A stretch of DNA of 40,897 bases, from positions 1-40,897 of the IMG/VR virus record IMGVR_UViG_3300021957_000098. One strand, written 5' to 3'. Source of the DNA: a virus. Below the pieces are notes generated by a model. That model had not been told where the DNA came from and did not search any database. It saw only the letters and a list, made by a program, of their open reading frames with translations. Numbering within the stretch: position 1 is the stretch's first letter; each line of letters opens with the position of its first letter. Both the position numbers and the translations under genes were made by a program. Of the stretch, positions 23,544 to 32,360 are shown one piece after another.

Positions 23544-25412
23544 TTATATCTCACAACCACCTGCCCCGCAAGCCAAAGTTTGAGCACCTTCAGTGTTATC
23601 TTCTTGTTCATAATTAGACAACTCTGTAAAGTCAATTTTTGGCATTGCTGCTGTTGCTGCAAGAAATTCATGGTAAGAACAAGGCGTATAAGGTGCTTGT
23701 GCATAAGTATGATCTGAATAAGGTAAAAAAGAAATACCAGTAAGAGCATCAAAGTGTTTGTAACACCATGCGCCTACTGCCATCCATTCATCTTCCTTAA
23801 CATAAATAGTTACCGACACCGAATGTTCAGCCCAATGTTTTTTAAATAATAGCCAATTTTCTAGTTGTTCAATAGCTGTTTGTTCGTTAGCAAGAGTAGC
23901 GCCTTCTGGTGATTTAATAGGGAAGTAAAATACTGTTGTTTTAGCAGGATTCATAACGTCTTCTTCGTTAGGAACTCCTTTGTCTTTTAAAAAAGCAGTT
24001 AAGGGATCATTGTTGGATTGGCGTACAGCGCGAATATAGTAAGGCGCAAAACGTCCATGAATACCAGAAGCACTATCAACAAGCTGAGATACAGTACCGC
24101 TCGGCTTAACCGTTGTAATGGCAGCGGCAGGATTGATGTTAAGCTTTTCTGCATATTCTTTATTTGCCTTAATAGCTTCATTTTTCATTTCCTCAAGTAA
24201 CTTGGGTTCTGGACTACGAAGAATTTTACAATCTTGAATACCTGTAAGAGACACGCCAAGGAGGGCTTCTTCTTCACAGTTCTTTTGCCAGATCTTGCGT
24301 ACATATTTGAAATCAGTTAAAGAAGCTTGTAATGTACCAAGTATAGCGGCAATACGAACTTTACGCTTTAAGTCTTCTGATGTATCATTTTCACGACACA
24401 CAACCTCTGTAAGATTACACAGTTGCCCTGACCGTAATGCAATTTCTGCACACGGATTTAAACCAACAATCTTATCTCCATCTCTACGATCTGGGGCCAT
24501 ATCTTGTAATCCATAACGAGATACAATACCTCGTTCACCAGAACCAGACTTCATGAGGGCCAACCATTCATCCATAAAAACAGCCATAGATGGTTTTGTT
24601 TCATAGGAAGCAGAGTTATTAGCTAAGGCACGATGTGGAGTATTCTCCCACCAACGACCAGATTTACAATCTCTAATTTCAGGGTCTCCAAGATCGCTAA
24701 GAGAAATTAATGCAGAGCGGCGTACACCTCCTACTACAACTACTTCAGCAATTTTACAAATAATATCGTGTACTTCTTGAGGGCTTAGCTTTCGGCCTTG
24801 AGCAAGTTTAAATTTTAAAGTTAAAAAGTCAAATAATTCTTTTAAAGGTTCAGGGCCAGAGGCTCGACCCCCCATTGTTTTTAAGCGAGCACCTTCAGGA
24901 CGAATACGGCTATAATCCCACTGATGAATGTTACCCAAGTATAATTCAGCAATAAGCTTTCGTAAACCTTTTGCCCAACCTTCTGCACTGTCTTCAATAC
25001 TAATAACACGTTCTGTCTCCGTAAAGATATCGTTAACTATTGGTAGTTTATTTACATATTTAGCTTCAGCAGAAAATCCGACACCTGTTCCTGCCATAAG
25101 AATAAATAATATTTCGTCAAATACGCGGATGTGATCAACTGCTGCAAAGCTACAGTTATAACCACGAAAGTGATTTTGCTCTAATGCTTTTCCCGCACTC
25201 CACATGGCCCTCATGGAGGGCATCACTTCACGATTAAAGATCGAATTTCGAAGTTCCGAATACTCTGACTCAAGAATCGTATTTGTTCCAACACGTTCTT
25301 TCCAAAAGCCTACGAGTCGATCTACAGTCTCTCCCCAGGTTTCACGACGACCTTCGTCATCTAGAAAACGTGAGTAACGAGAAAGATGGATAAAACTTTC
25401 GTATGGTTGCAT
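23544..25412 (-). CDS. nrdJ: Adenosylcobalamin-dependent (class II) ribonucleoside-triphosphate reductase
   Basis: The 622-residue protein matches the monomeric RTPR-type class II enzyme: redox Cys87 (RGYNCSF), active-site NPCAEI with Asn319, Cys321 and Glu323, second redox Cys332 (QLCNL), and a C-terminal thiol pair Cys615/Cys620 (CGAGGCEI). It reduces NTPs to dNTPs using a cobalamin radical, independent of oxygen. It is shorter than Lactobacillus RTPR (739), so some peripheral or allosteric insert is probably missing. It supplies dNTPs for replication; glutaredoxin downstream may reduce the C-terminal cysteines. The host must provide B12. Confidence 0.93.
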   Translation of the reverse strand: MQPYESFIHLSRYSRFLDDEGRRETWGETVDRLVGFWKERVGTNTILESEYSELRNSIFNREVMPSMRAMWSAGKALEQNHFRGYNCSFAAVDHIRVFDEILFILMAGTGVGFSAEAKYVNKLPIVNDIFTETERVISIEDSAEGWAKGLRKLIAELYLGNIHQWDYSRIRPEGARLKTMGGRASGPEPLKELFDFLTLKFKLAQGRKLSPQEVHDIICKIAEVVVVGGVRRSALISLSDLGDPEIRDCKSGRWWENTPHRALANNSASYETKPSMAVFMDEWLALMKSGSGERGIVSRYGLQDMAPDRRDGDKIVGLNPCAEIALRSGQLCNLTEVVCRENDTSEDLKRKVRIAAILGTLQASLTDFKYVRKIWQKNCEEEALLGVSLTGIQDCKILRSPEPKLLEEMKNEAIKANKEYAEKLNINPAAAITTVKPSGTVSQLVDSASGIHGRFAPYYIRAVRQSNNDPLTAFLKDKGVPNEEDVMNPAKTTVFYFPIKSPEGATLANEQTAIEQLENWLLFKKHWAEHSVSVTIYVKEDEWMAVGAWCYKHFDALTGISFLPYSDHTYAQAPYTPCSYHEFLAATAAMPKIDFTELSNYEQEDNTEGAQTLACGAGGCEI

Positions 25413-25423
25413 TTTTTAATTTC

Positions 25424-25693
25424 CTATTTATTTTTATATTTAGTTTTTGTTTTTTTATTAACCAATGCCTCTAAAGTGTCTTTGCAGGTTTCTATAACTT
25501 CTTCTGCAACTTCAATTTGAAGGTCTACGCTTGCTTTTACAGCATTTTCTACAGGAGTTCCTTTCCACAAATCTTTAATAAATTCTAATTGTTTAGGATC
25601 ATAAATCTTTTTTATATTAGGGTTATTTACCCATTTTTCAAATTGTTTGTTTGTATAGCCTTTTTCTATAAGCTTTTTAAAAATTTCTTCCAT
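25424..25693 (-). CDS. Helical protein, unknown
   Basis: The 89-residue Lys/Glu-rich protein (MEEIFKKLIEKGYTNKQFEK) is probably all-helical. It shares its first base with the upstream gene and is 11 bases before nrdJ. No family recognised. Confidence 0.6.
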   Translation of the reverse strand: MEEIFKKLIEKGYTNKQFEKWVNNPNIKKIYDPKQLEFIKDLWKGTPVENAVKASVDLQIEVAEEVIETCKDTLEALVNKKTKTKYKNK

Positions 25694-25908
25694 TAGTGTA
25701 GTACCCTTTTTACATTATTTATTTTGTTGAAAAAGGTGTCAGCATAAAAATAAACATGATTCTGTTCTTCTTCAGACATCTCATTTAATTCTTCTGCTAA
25801 CCCTTCTAAATATTCTTGTACAAATGGATTAAATCCACTTATATCAGGATCTCTATCTAACATTTGATAAACAATAGATATCAATACAAGAGCGTGATCA
25901 TTAATCAT
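25693..25908 (-). CDS. Small acidic protein, unknown
   Basis: The 71-residue protein (MINDHALVLISIVYQMLDRD) lies between primase-helicase and nrdJ with tiny overlaps. Acidic middle (EELNEMSEEEQN). No family recognised. Confidence 0.6.
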   Translation of the reverse strand: MINDHALVLISIVYQMLDRDPDISGFNPFVQEYLEGLAEELNEMSEEEQNHVYFYADTFFNKINNVKRVLH

Positions 25909-27548
25909 ACCCGCATAAGTTCCTCTAATTGATTTTCAAATTCATCTGATCCCTTGGACAGCCTACCTGTTTCAAACTCATAATAAAGATTGCCACTTGG
26001 TCCTGTCAAACCTGTGTATCGGCATTTAAGAACTTTTGTTTTAATTGTGTTGCGCTCATCATGAATAGCCGACCCAACGTTTCTAGCAAAAGCGATAATG
26101 TCCATACTAATTTGTTTAATAGAACCTGAACCACGAATATCATCCATTGACGGTAATTTACCTTCTTCAAAACTTTTTCCTTTATTATCTGTCTTACGTA
26201 GGTGACTAATTAGACCTATCCACACATTATGTTTTTTACATAGTCTTAATAAGTCATTCATTATCTTATCAATAGCTTCATTACCAGTTAAACCCTCTGC
26301 TCCTTCAGAAGCAAGTATAGTAATGTGGTCCACAAAGAGATACTTACAACCGCTAAGACACATATACTCAAGAAAATCCATGATGGAGCCATCAGATATA
26401 GAACCTTGATGATCAAGGACCATAACGCGGTTATCACCGAAAATAGTATTAAATCCTTCTTTAAGTTCATCTATAGGGATCTCCTCTTTGGCAGGGTTTC
26501 TACTAAGCGCCATTCCAGACATTTTTCTTGCAGTCTCGGCGGGACTTTCTTCCAAGCTGATAATACCGATTTTGTCTTCAGTTCTTTCAAGAAGATGTAC
26601 AGCAATTTCCCGAAGAAGCGTACTTTTACCTGATCCAGTTCCGCTAGTCCAGAGAGTGATTTCTCCGAATCGCATACCTTTAAGCTTCTCATTAAGACCT
26701 TCCATAAAGTCAGGGTAAGGTACAGATTCAATTTCATTATACGCCTCCAATTGAGTCCATAGTTCATCTTTAGTTAAAATACCTGCAGGTGTATAGTCTA
26801 CGGCATCGTAGATCACTTTTAATACTTTGTCAGGTTCTTTAATCCAAAGATCACTAGCATCTTTTTCATTAGACTTAGCTACTTTTATTTTATCATAACC
26901 AATAATACGGGCGGCTTCTTTCATAGCCTCTCCTCCTGCATCATCGTTATCAAGCCACAATATTACTTCGTCAAAATTTCTAACCCAATCCCTTATTTCT
27001 ATTAAATCTTTAATACTAGAGGCTGAACGAAGTGACACAACAGGATAAAAGGTTTTATACTTTTTATACCATGCAGATTGTACTGCCATAGCATCAAGTT
27101 CACCTTCTGTTATAACTATTCTTTTTCCTGATGAATATAATTGCTGTCCAAATAATCCACCGTTAATTTTTCCAATGGAGGTAAAGTCTTTAGGTAGCTT
27201 TCTGACTTTGTATCCGACAAGTTCTGTGCCAGAGTAATAAGGATAATAATGGCTATCAATATTGCCATCAAGATCGTAAGAAATTTTGACGCCATAATGT
27301 TTAGCTACCTCTTTATATATATTGCGTTCTTTAAATCCGCGAGTAGAATAATCATTTTCTATTTCGTGCAGTTTATCAAAATTGTATTCAGTCCAGTTTT
27401 TATTATCTGGCATTATTGTAACCTCTTTTGGGGCTAAAAAATTTTGTCTACATGAAAAACAAAAAGCAGATCCATCTTCATATATTTGTTTAGCATCACT
27501 GCTTCCACATTTTTCACAAGGTTGATTTCTAATCGTTATCTGACCCAT
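25905..27548 (-). CDS. Primase-helicase, T7 gp4-like
   Basis: The 547-residue bifunctional protein has an N-terminal zinc-binding module (Cys11, Cys14, Cys30, Cys33), a TOPRIM primase core (IVITEGELDA at about 145-153 and LDNDD at 199-203), and a RecA-like hexameric helicase with Walker A SGTGSGKST (302-310). Later blocks LFVDHITIL and LISHLRKTDNKGK match DnaB/T7 gp4 motifs. It primes lagging strands and unwinds DNA with the phage polymerase. Length is close to T7 gp4 (566). Confidence 0.95.
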   Translation of the reverse strand: MGQITIRNQPCEKCGSSDAKQIYEDGSAFCFSCRQNFLAPKEVTIMPDNKNWTEYNFDKLHEIENDYSTRGFKERNIYKEVAKHYGVKISYDLDGNIDSHYYPYYSGTELVGYKVRKLPKDFTSIGKINGGLFGQQLYSSGKRIVITEGELDAMAVQSAWYKKYKTFYPVVSLRSASSIKDLIEIRDWVRNFDEVILWLDNDDAGGEAMKEAARIIGYDKIKVAKSNEKDASDLWIKEPDKVLKVIYDAVDYTPAGILTKDELWTQLEAYNEIESVPYPDFMEGLNEKLKGMRFGEITLWTSGTGSGKSTLLREIAVHLLERTEDKIGIISLEESPAETARKMSGMALSRNPAKEEIPIDELKEGFNTIFGDNRVMVLDHQGSISDGSIMDFLEYMCLSGCKYLFVDHITILASEGAEGLTGNEAIDKIMNDLLRLCKKHNVWIGLISHLRKTDNKGKSFEEGKLPSMDDIRGSGSIKQISMDIIAFARNVGSAIHDERNTIKTKVLKCRYTGLTGPSGNLYYEFETGRLSKGSDEFENQLEELMRV

Positions 27549-27717
27549 TTTGTGTCATCTCCGCTACAAACTTACTCATCTCTATAAATAAAAAGTAATA
27601 CAATAAAGATAAAACAGGGTCAAACTTTAAAAAATTAAAAAGATGACCAAGTATTGTTATTACAAGTGTTAAAATTGCAGCGATCCATAAGGCAGGTGCT
27701 GCTGGGTGCATTGACAT
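27529..27717 (-). CDS. Small membrane protein
   Basis: A 62-residue protein, MSMHPAAPALWIAAILTLVI..., with two hydrophobic segments. The ATG overlaps the upstream stop (TGATG). It overlaps the primase-helicase gene by 20 bases. Unknown function. Confidence 0.6.
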   Translation of the reverse strand: MSMHPAAPALWIAAILTLVITILGHLFNFLKFDPVLSLLYYFLFIEMSKFVAEMTQNGSDND

Positions 27718-28184
27718 CAATATCTCTCCCTTAATTTGTTGATATACGCTTTGGTTTTATTAGAGGGTGCCTCAGAAGGTACAAACCTAATTGCTGCAAT
27801 CTGACGGTTGTAAAAACGTGGAGTTTTGCCATCGTTTAAATATTCAGTCATACAATCGGATAACATTTGAAGATAAGCCTCTGAGTAGTATAAACCCCCT
27901 TTAGTTTTACATAAGTCTACTATTTCAAACTTAAAGTTTTTCTTTTTGTATGTTTTTATATCTTTTTTAAGGGCAATTGATGAACCAACGTAATTTCTCC
28001 AGTTCATTGGTTTACCATACATTTTAGATTTCTTTTTACCACCATGCCACAATTGTTTTTTACCAATATAAAATTGATTAGTAACTAGGTTTTCAATACA
28101 GTATATAAAGCCAAACCACTCTGAAGGATCCCATTGAGAATTAAATTCCCAATGGCCCATTTCATTCTTCAATAGCTTTGTCAT
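27717..28184 (-). CDS. Putative GIY-YIG-like endonuclease
   Basis: The 155-residue protein has FGFIYCIENLVTNQFYIGKK, close to the GIY-YIG pattern (here FIY...FYIG), then WRNYVGSS and an SEAYLQ segment that could supply the catalytic Glu. C-terminal RFYNRQIAAIR. It lies between exonuclease and helicase, where T7-like phages have nucleases, so it may be a junction or host-DNA nuclease. Function inferred. Confidence 0.6.
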   Translation of the reverse strand: MTKLLKNEMGHWEFNSQWDPSEWFGFIYCIENLVTNQFYIGKKQLWHGGKKKSKMYGKPMNWRNYVGSSIALKKDIKTYKKKNFKFEIVDLCKTKGGLYYSEAYLQMLSDCMTEYLNDGKTPRFYNRQIAAIRFVPSEAPSNKTKAYINKLRERY

Positions 28185-28875
28185 AAAAATCCTTTTTTAT
28201 TTTAAAGTGATCTTCAATCTCGCGCCATATATGAATTAAACGTCCGTTTGCTAATAAGTAGCTATAACCTTCTTTTCCATAAAAATCATAATATGCTTTA
28301 CAAACTGTTGCCATGTAGTCTTCTGAGTCTTTTAAAATATTCTCTGCTTTTTTAGGGCCAATTTTAGGAATTCCTGGAATATTATCTGTAGGATCCCCCA
28401 TGAGAATTTGTTTCCAATAAAACTTATTAGCATATTCTTTATCTATTTCATAAAGTTCACCTTTACGTGGATTATAATGTACTCCTGTAATACAATCAAG
28501 GTCTTTGTCTACGGAAATAACAACATTATTTATATTAGCTTTTGTGCATTCATTGGCCCAAATCCTTACCATATCATCTGCTTCACAATTGCTTGTAAAA
28601 ATACAACCTTCATATTGATCTACTATATCAGACTTCAAATCTAAAAACCAATCAGGACGGTTAGATTTCGACTTAGCCCTATTTCCTTTGTAATCAGGAA
28701 ATAAATCGACTCTAAAGTTATCAGGGCCACCTAAGGCCATAACATAGTCTGTAGCGAAAACGCTTTCAAGTGTATTAGTAAATAATTCGTTAAACTTTTC
28801 TTTTGCTTCTTCTTTAGTGTCCATATTCCATATACTCATATATAAAAGAACATCTCCATCAATAATAGCTAGCAT
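28162..28875 (-). CDS. 5'-3' exonuclease, FEN/PIN-type (T7 gp6-like role)
   Basis: The 237-residue protein shows flap-nuclease acidic motifs: IIDGDVL (Asp6, Asp8), NCEADDMV (Glu98, Asp100, Asp101), SVDKDLD (Asp123, Asp125) and GDPTDNIPGIPKIGPKKA, the metal-binding/H3TH region. It removes RNA primers and degrades host DNA in related phages. The start has ribosome site AAAGGAAA and a promoter motif 18 bases upstream. Confidence 0.93.
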   Translation of the reverse strand: MLAIIDGDVLLYMSIWNMDTKEEAKEKFNELFTNTLESVFATDYVMALGGPDNFRVDLFPDYKGNRAKSKSNRPDWFLDLKSDIVDQYEGCIFTSNCEADDMVRIWANECTKANINNVVISVDKDLDCITGVHYNPRKGELYEIDKEYANKFYWKQILMGDPTDNIPGIPKIGPKKAENILKDSEDYMATVCKAYYDFYGKEGYSYLLANGRLIHIWREIEDHFKIKKDFYDKAIEE

Positions 28876-28892
28876 AGGTTTTCCTTTAATTG

Positions 28893-28909
28893 TTCTTTAA
28901 CGTCAGGTA
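28893..28909 (-). promoter_or_regulatory. Candidate phage RNA polymerase promoter before the exonuclease
   Basis: The minus strand reads TACCTGACGTTAAAGAA followed by CAA, exact consensus. It is intergenic between MazG and the exonuclease and leads to exonuclease, nuclease, primase-helicase and nrdJ. Confidence 0.7.
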
Positions 28910-28918
28910 ATTTTTATT

Positions 28919-29197
28919 CTAATCTTTCTTAGCCTTTCCATTAATTTCTCTATCCTCTAATTTTTCGTAGTTAATTTTCATAATTTCTGATAAGTTGCTA
29001 CCCTCATAATTTGCCATTACAGTTACATACCAAAGGACATCGCCAAGTTCATCTAATACTTGTGACCTCGTTCCTAAAGTAATAGCAGCATTTACTTCTG
29101 CCACTTCTTCTCGAAGACCTGTCATTAGATCATTATGGTGTTTGTGTCCAGGTTTGAAGAAATCTAACGCAATCTTTTCATACAGATTACTTTGCAT
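28919..29197 (-). CDS. mazG: MazG-type nucleotide pyrophosphohydrolase
   Basis: The 92-residue protein contains the MazG metal-binding pattern: LREEVAEVNAA then LDELGDVLWYVTVMANYEG. Phage MazG proteins hydrolyse (d)NTPs or possibly alter ppGpp. The chosen ATG overlaps the upstream gene and has AAGGGG ahead. Confidence 0.88.
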   Translation of the reverse strand: MQSNLYEKIALDFFKPGHKHHNDLMTGLREEVAEVNAAITLGTRSQVLDELGDVLWYVTVMANYEGSNLSEIMKINYEKLEDREINGKAKKD

Positions 29198-29408
29198 AAT
29201 AAGCCCCTTCAGCTTTTGACAAAGATGCAATTATATCTTTGAATTGTTGATAAGTAAGGTTGATTAAATCATAACACTTTGTATCTTCGTTGAACTGTCG
29301 TAGAACAACATCAGTTTCATCAAGTATAACCTCAACGTCTGAATATCGCCCCGTTTGATCCAACGTAGTTACTACTGTATAAGAGTCTTCATGTTCTATT
29401 GTAAACAT
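29187..29408 (-). CDS. Small protein, unknown
   Basis: A 73-residue protein, MFTIEHEDSYTVVTTLDQTG..., predicted as beta strands followed by a helix. ATG selected because AGGAG lies seven bases upstream; it overlaps its upstream neighbour. Unknown function. Confidence 0.6.
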   Translation of the reverse strand: MFTIEHEDSYTVVTTLDQTGRYSDVEVILDETDVVLRQFNEDTKCYDLINLTYQQFKDIIASLSKAEGAYYAK

Positions 29409-29701
29409 TCTTGTTCTCCTTTTTGACACCCATCACTATGCCCCCTATAATAACCATCATCCCAACCATCGTCATAACCGTCTTCACGACCGTTTTCAAA
29501 ACCGCTTTCATAGCCATTTTCATACCATTCTTCATGTTCTGTACTGTTTTGATTTTTAGTTACTTCAACACAATTATACTCTAAGTCTTCAATATCTTTT
29601 ATTAAATCTCGACTCAGCTCAATTCCTTGAAATTTAAGCTCTTCAAAAAACTTATTAAAATGATTTTGAATCATAACTTCCATAGATGTAGTAATACTCA
29701 T
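29396..29701 (-). CDS. Protein with Gly-every-fourth-residue repeat tail
   Basis: The 101-residue protein has a helical first half and a C-terminal tail with Gly at every fourth position and acidic/aromatic residues between (GYESGFENGREDGYDDG and so on through GYYRGHSDG). Such tetrad repeats are uncommon and may make an extended or metal-binding structure. No family recognised. Overlaps both neighbours. Confidence 0.65.
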   Translation of the reverse strand: MSITTSMEVMIQNHFNKFFEELKFQGIELSRDLIKDIEDLEYNCVEVTKNQNSTEHEEWYENGYESGFENGREDGYDDGWDDGYYRGHSDGCQKGEQECLQ

Positions 29702-29784
29702 TTTTTTGTCTCACTCATTATAATCCACATAAAACCTAAAATTAAAAATAGTAAAATAGAACCCCCTGTTAATGCCTCATTCAT
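29698..29784 (-). CDS. Very small membrane protein
   Basis: A 28-residue protein, MNEALTGGSILLFLILGFMW..., one transmembrane helix. Ribosome site AGGGG; its stop overlaps the next ATG as ATGA. Part of a coupled chain of tiny genes. Confidence 0.55.
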   Translation of the reverse strand: MNEALTGGSILLFLILGFMWIIMSETKK

Positions 29785-29932
29785 TACTAACCCCTACACA
29801 TGGTAACAGTATTGTTTGTTTACAATACTTAGGGTAGTCATCATAAGTCATTGCAATTAACACAGGTGGCGCGGCAATTAATAAAGCAACAATACCCGCT
29901 GCTTTAATTGCTCCATTAATATTACCTCTCAT
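29777..29932 (-). CDS. Small membrane or exported protein
   Basis: A 51-residue protein, MRGNINGAIKAAGIVALLIA..., with a hydrophobic N-terminal segment and a Cys-containing C-terminus. Ribosome site AAAGGAAA. Overlaps both neighbours. Function unknown. Confidence 0.6.
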   Translation of the reverse strand: MRGNINGAIKAAGIVALLIAAPPVLIAMTYDDYPKYCKQTILLPCVGVSNE

Positions 29933-30122
29933 TTTTCTTTTCCTTTTCTTTTAATACTTTTATAAATTCTTCAATAGCTTCTATTCTAGCTTCTAAAGAT
30001 TTTTTAGGAAAGTTACCAAAAGGATCGTACCTATTCGCCCTTGCCTTTTCTTTAGCTCTGTTTCTTTCTTCATCTGTCATTGGACGAATTGTTAGTGTTT
30101 GTTCTTTGTTAATGGACGTCAT
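29922..30122 (-). CDS. Small charged helical protein following DNA polymerase
   Basis: A 66-residue protein, MTSINKEQTLTIRPMTDEER..., with a Lys/Glu-rich coiled C-terminus. The selected ATG has GGAG nine bases upstream and lies inside the end of the polymerase gene. Function unknown. Confidence 0.6.
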   Translation of the reverse strand: MTSINKEQTLTIRPMTDEERNRAKEKARANRYDPFGNFPKKSLEARIEAIEEFIKVLKEKEKKNER

Positions 30123-31944
30123 AGTAGTCATCTCCTATTTTACAATCACCACAGGTCATAATGTCAACCCCTACAGCTTTAGGCGCTTCTTCAAAACAAC
30201 GCATAATAATTTCTTTTGCTTTTTCTGCTTGTTCTTCTTTAACCTCGTAAGTAACTTCATCGTGATAAAACAACAAAATACGAGATTCAATTTTTGCCTT
30301 AACGAGTTCTCTGTGAATTAAATTAACAGTATACTTCATAACTACTGCTTCAGCACCTTGAATAAGATAATTAAGGGCTTTATGAGCAGATTCAACGTGA
30401 ATTGGTCGATCATCTAAACCTGGAACATAACCTTGTGTATCAGCAATTTTTTGCACTTTAGTAATAAGGGCTTTAAGACTAGGAATTGAATTCAAAAATT
30501 TCTTTTTTACTTTATTCCCTTCTTTTTCTGAACACTTTAATATGCTACCAAGCTTTTTACCACCAGCCCCATATAAAAAGGCAAAGATAAAAGGTTTAGC
30601 AGTAGCGCGGCTACAGCCAAGGATGTCAGCGTTCTTTTGATGGATATCTCCTTTTAATACTTCTTTTGTAAAAGCGTCATCTTTCATAAAATGAGCTAAC
30701 AACCGCAACTGACAAGCTGCAGAATCAGCAGATACTAGCTTATATCCTTTTTCTGCAATAAAAAGCTTTCGGAACTCTGGCCCAAGAACTGCTTTTCCGC
30801 TAGGTAAGTTAGCGATAATTTTATGGGTTTGTCTAAATGTTGGAGTTCCAATATTAAAAACATCACCATGTAGTCTTAAATTTTTGTCAATATAATCAAA
30901 CCAGCCTTTTAATATTGATTTTCGTGACCTTAAAGTATAATATTCCATTAAAGCTTTACCTACATCTCCGAGTCCTTCCAAGGAACTGTCTGATAGTTTT
31001 GCTGAGACTTTAATGAACTGCCCGTTGACTCTTTTCCAATTCCATTCATCTGGTTTCCACCCGATTGACCCCAAGTATTGTTTAACCGTATCAGTGTTAC
31101 CAATATCGCCAGTATCAAAAGTAACACGGCAGTATTCACCCCAAATGGTACAAGTATCAACAGTGGTGTCCAAATCAAGCTCAAACCAACGGCTAATGTG
31201 GCTTGCAAGCTTTCCTGCTTTGGTGTAAGTGGGTTTCTTTGGTATTGCATAACGTTTTCCTGTAGTTAGTTCATGCTCCTTTTTTGTATCAGGATCTACT
31301 ACATTCGCCTTGCCTGGAAGTAAAGGGTTAATAAAATTAGTAATCTCTACCATTTTATTGTTAACACTTTTCTCTAAGGCTTCGGCATCCCGCTTATTAA
31401 ATTTCCAACCATTTTCACACTGTTCAGCCATAATTCCATCCATAGTAATTTCAGAGCGTATAGCCTTGAGAATATCTTTAGACCCAGAATTACGAATATA
31501 AATTTTTAATTCTTTCATTAAACTTTTGTAGACTTTAACATTTAACCTAACGTCTTGTTGCATATATTCAAACATATCTTCATTAAAAGTTTCAAAACCA
31601 CCAGCATATTCTCCTTTGTTATCTTTTAATGACTCCCCCCAAAGCTTAAGGGAATGTCCAAATCCAAACCTTCTGTAATTAAGCACCTGTGACATAACTT
31701 TAGTGCATTGAACAGAGGCTTTAGGTTTCCATCCTGTTAGTTTAAACAGGGCAGGGATGTCATACCCCATAGCGTTATGTGCTACAATAACTTTTGCTTT
31801 ATCTAATAGCTCTAAAAATTCATTGAGTTGGTGGGGCCGAAACCAGTACTCAGTACCAGTTTCGACATCAATTGCACCTGCACAATGAAACTTAGATATT
31901 TTTGGCAGAAGATTATCTGCCTCAATATCGAATACAAGTTTCAT
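30109..31944 (-). CDS. DNA polymerase, family A with 3'-5' exonuclease (T7 gp5-like)
   Basis: The 611-residue protein has exonuclease motifs DIEAD (Asp6, Glu8), AHNAMGYD and YMQQD (Asp131), and polymerase motifs A (SADSAACQLRLLAH, Asp407), B (RATAKPFIFAFLYG, Lys450) and C (HDE at 561-563). Position 762 of E. coli Pol I is Phe454 here. Gln412 stands where the steric-gate Glu (E710 in Pol I, E480 in T7) normally sits. It replicates the phage genome with the primase-helicase. Length is lower than T7 gp5 (704). Confidence 0.95.
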   Translation of the reverse strand: MKLVFDIEADNLLPKISKFHCAGAIDVETGTEYWFRPHQLNEFLELLDKAKVIVAHNAMGYDIPALFKLTGWKPKASVQCTKVMSQVLNYRRFGFGHSLKLWGESLKDNKGEYAGGFETFNEDMFEYMQQDVRLNVKVYKSLMKELKIYIRNSGSKDILKAIRSEITMDGIMAEQCENGWKFNKRDAEALEKSVNNKMVEITNFINPLLPGKANVVDPDTKKEHELTTGKRYAIPKKPTYTKAGKLASHISRWFELDLDTTVDTCTIWGEYCRVTFDTGDIGNTDTVKQYLGSIGWKPDEWNWKRVNGQFIKVSAKLSDSSLEGLGDVGKALMEYYTLRSRKSILKGWFDYIDKNLRLHGDVFNIGTPTFRQTHKIIANLPSGKAVLGPEFRKLFIAEKGYKLVSADSAACQLRLLAHFMKDDAFTKEVLKGDIHQKNADILGCSRATAKPFIFAFLYGAGGKKLGSILKCSEKEGNKVKKKFLNSIPSLKALITKVQKIADTQGYVPGLDDRPIHVESAHKALNYLIQGAEAVVMKYTVNLIHRELVKAKIESRILLFYHDEVTYEVKEEQAEKAKEIIMRCFEEAPKAVGVDIMTCGDCKIGDDYYDVH

Positions 31945-31989
31945 AAGGTTCTCCTAGCTTACTTGATTCTATTCTTAATTGTCAGCTAA

Positions 31990-32160
31990 TTAAAAACTAG
32001 CCTTTTGTTCTTCATACATTAACTCTATTTCTACTTCTCTATAGTTTTCATAGGCTTCACTAGCTCTTCGCACTGCCATTCCAATAGACATATCCCAGTT
32101 TTGTTCTCTGTATAATTTTGCCATTCTTCGAATGTAAGCCCGTTCAAAACCCTTAATCAT
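31990..32160 (-). CDS. Small helical protein, unknown
   Basis: A 56-residue protein, MIKGFERAYIRRMAKLYREQ..., likely helical with charged residues. ATG overlaps the upstream stop (ATGATTAA). Located 45 bases before the DNA polymerase gene. Function unknown. Confidence 0.65.
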   Translation of the reverse strand: MIKGFERAYIRRMAKLYREQNWDMSIGMAVRRASEAYENYREVEIELMYEEQKASF

Positions 32161-32359
32161 TTATTAGATCCTTTATATCTTTTTCTGCGGATAGAAGGTT
32201 TTCAATAATATCATCTAAAATTGAAGACTCGTAATCCGAAGTTTCATGTAAGTAATGGATTGCCGAAGTAATGCCTTGTAAGGCATTTTTAAGGTCTCTT
32301 TGAATACTTAACAAAGCTTTTTCGTTGGTTATTGATTGGATGTATTCTTCTGAAATCAT
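32153..32359 (-). CDS. Small helical protein, unknown
   Basis: A 68-residue protein, MISEEYIQSITNEKALLSIQ..., acidic and helical, with GGAG nine bases ahead of the selected ATG. Overlaps the following small gene. No family recognised. Confidence 0.55.
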   Translation of the reverse strand: MISEEYIQSITNEKALLSIQRDLKNALQGITSAIHYLHETSDYESSILDDIIENLLSAEKDIKDLIND

Positions 32360-32360
32360 A

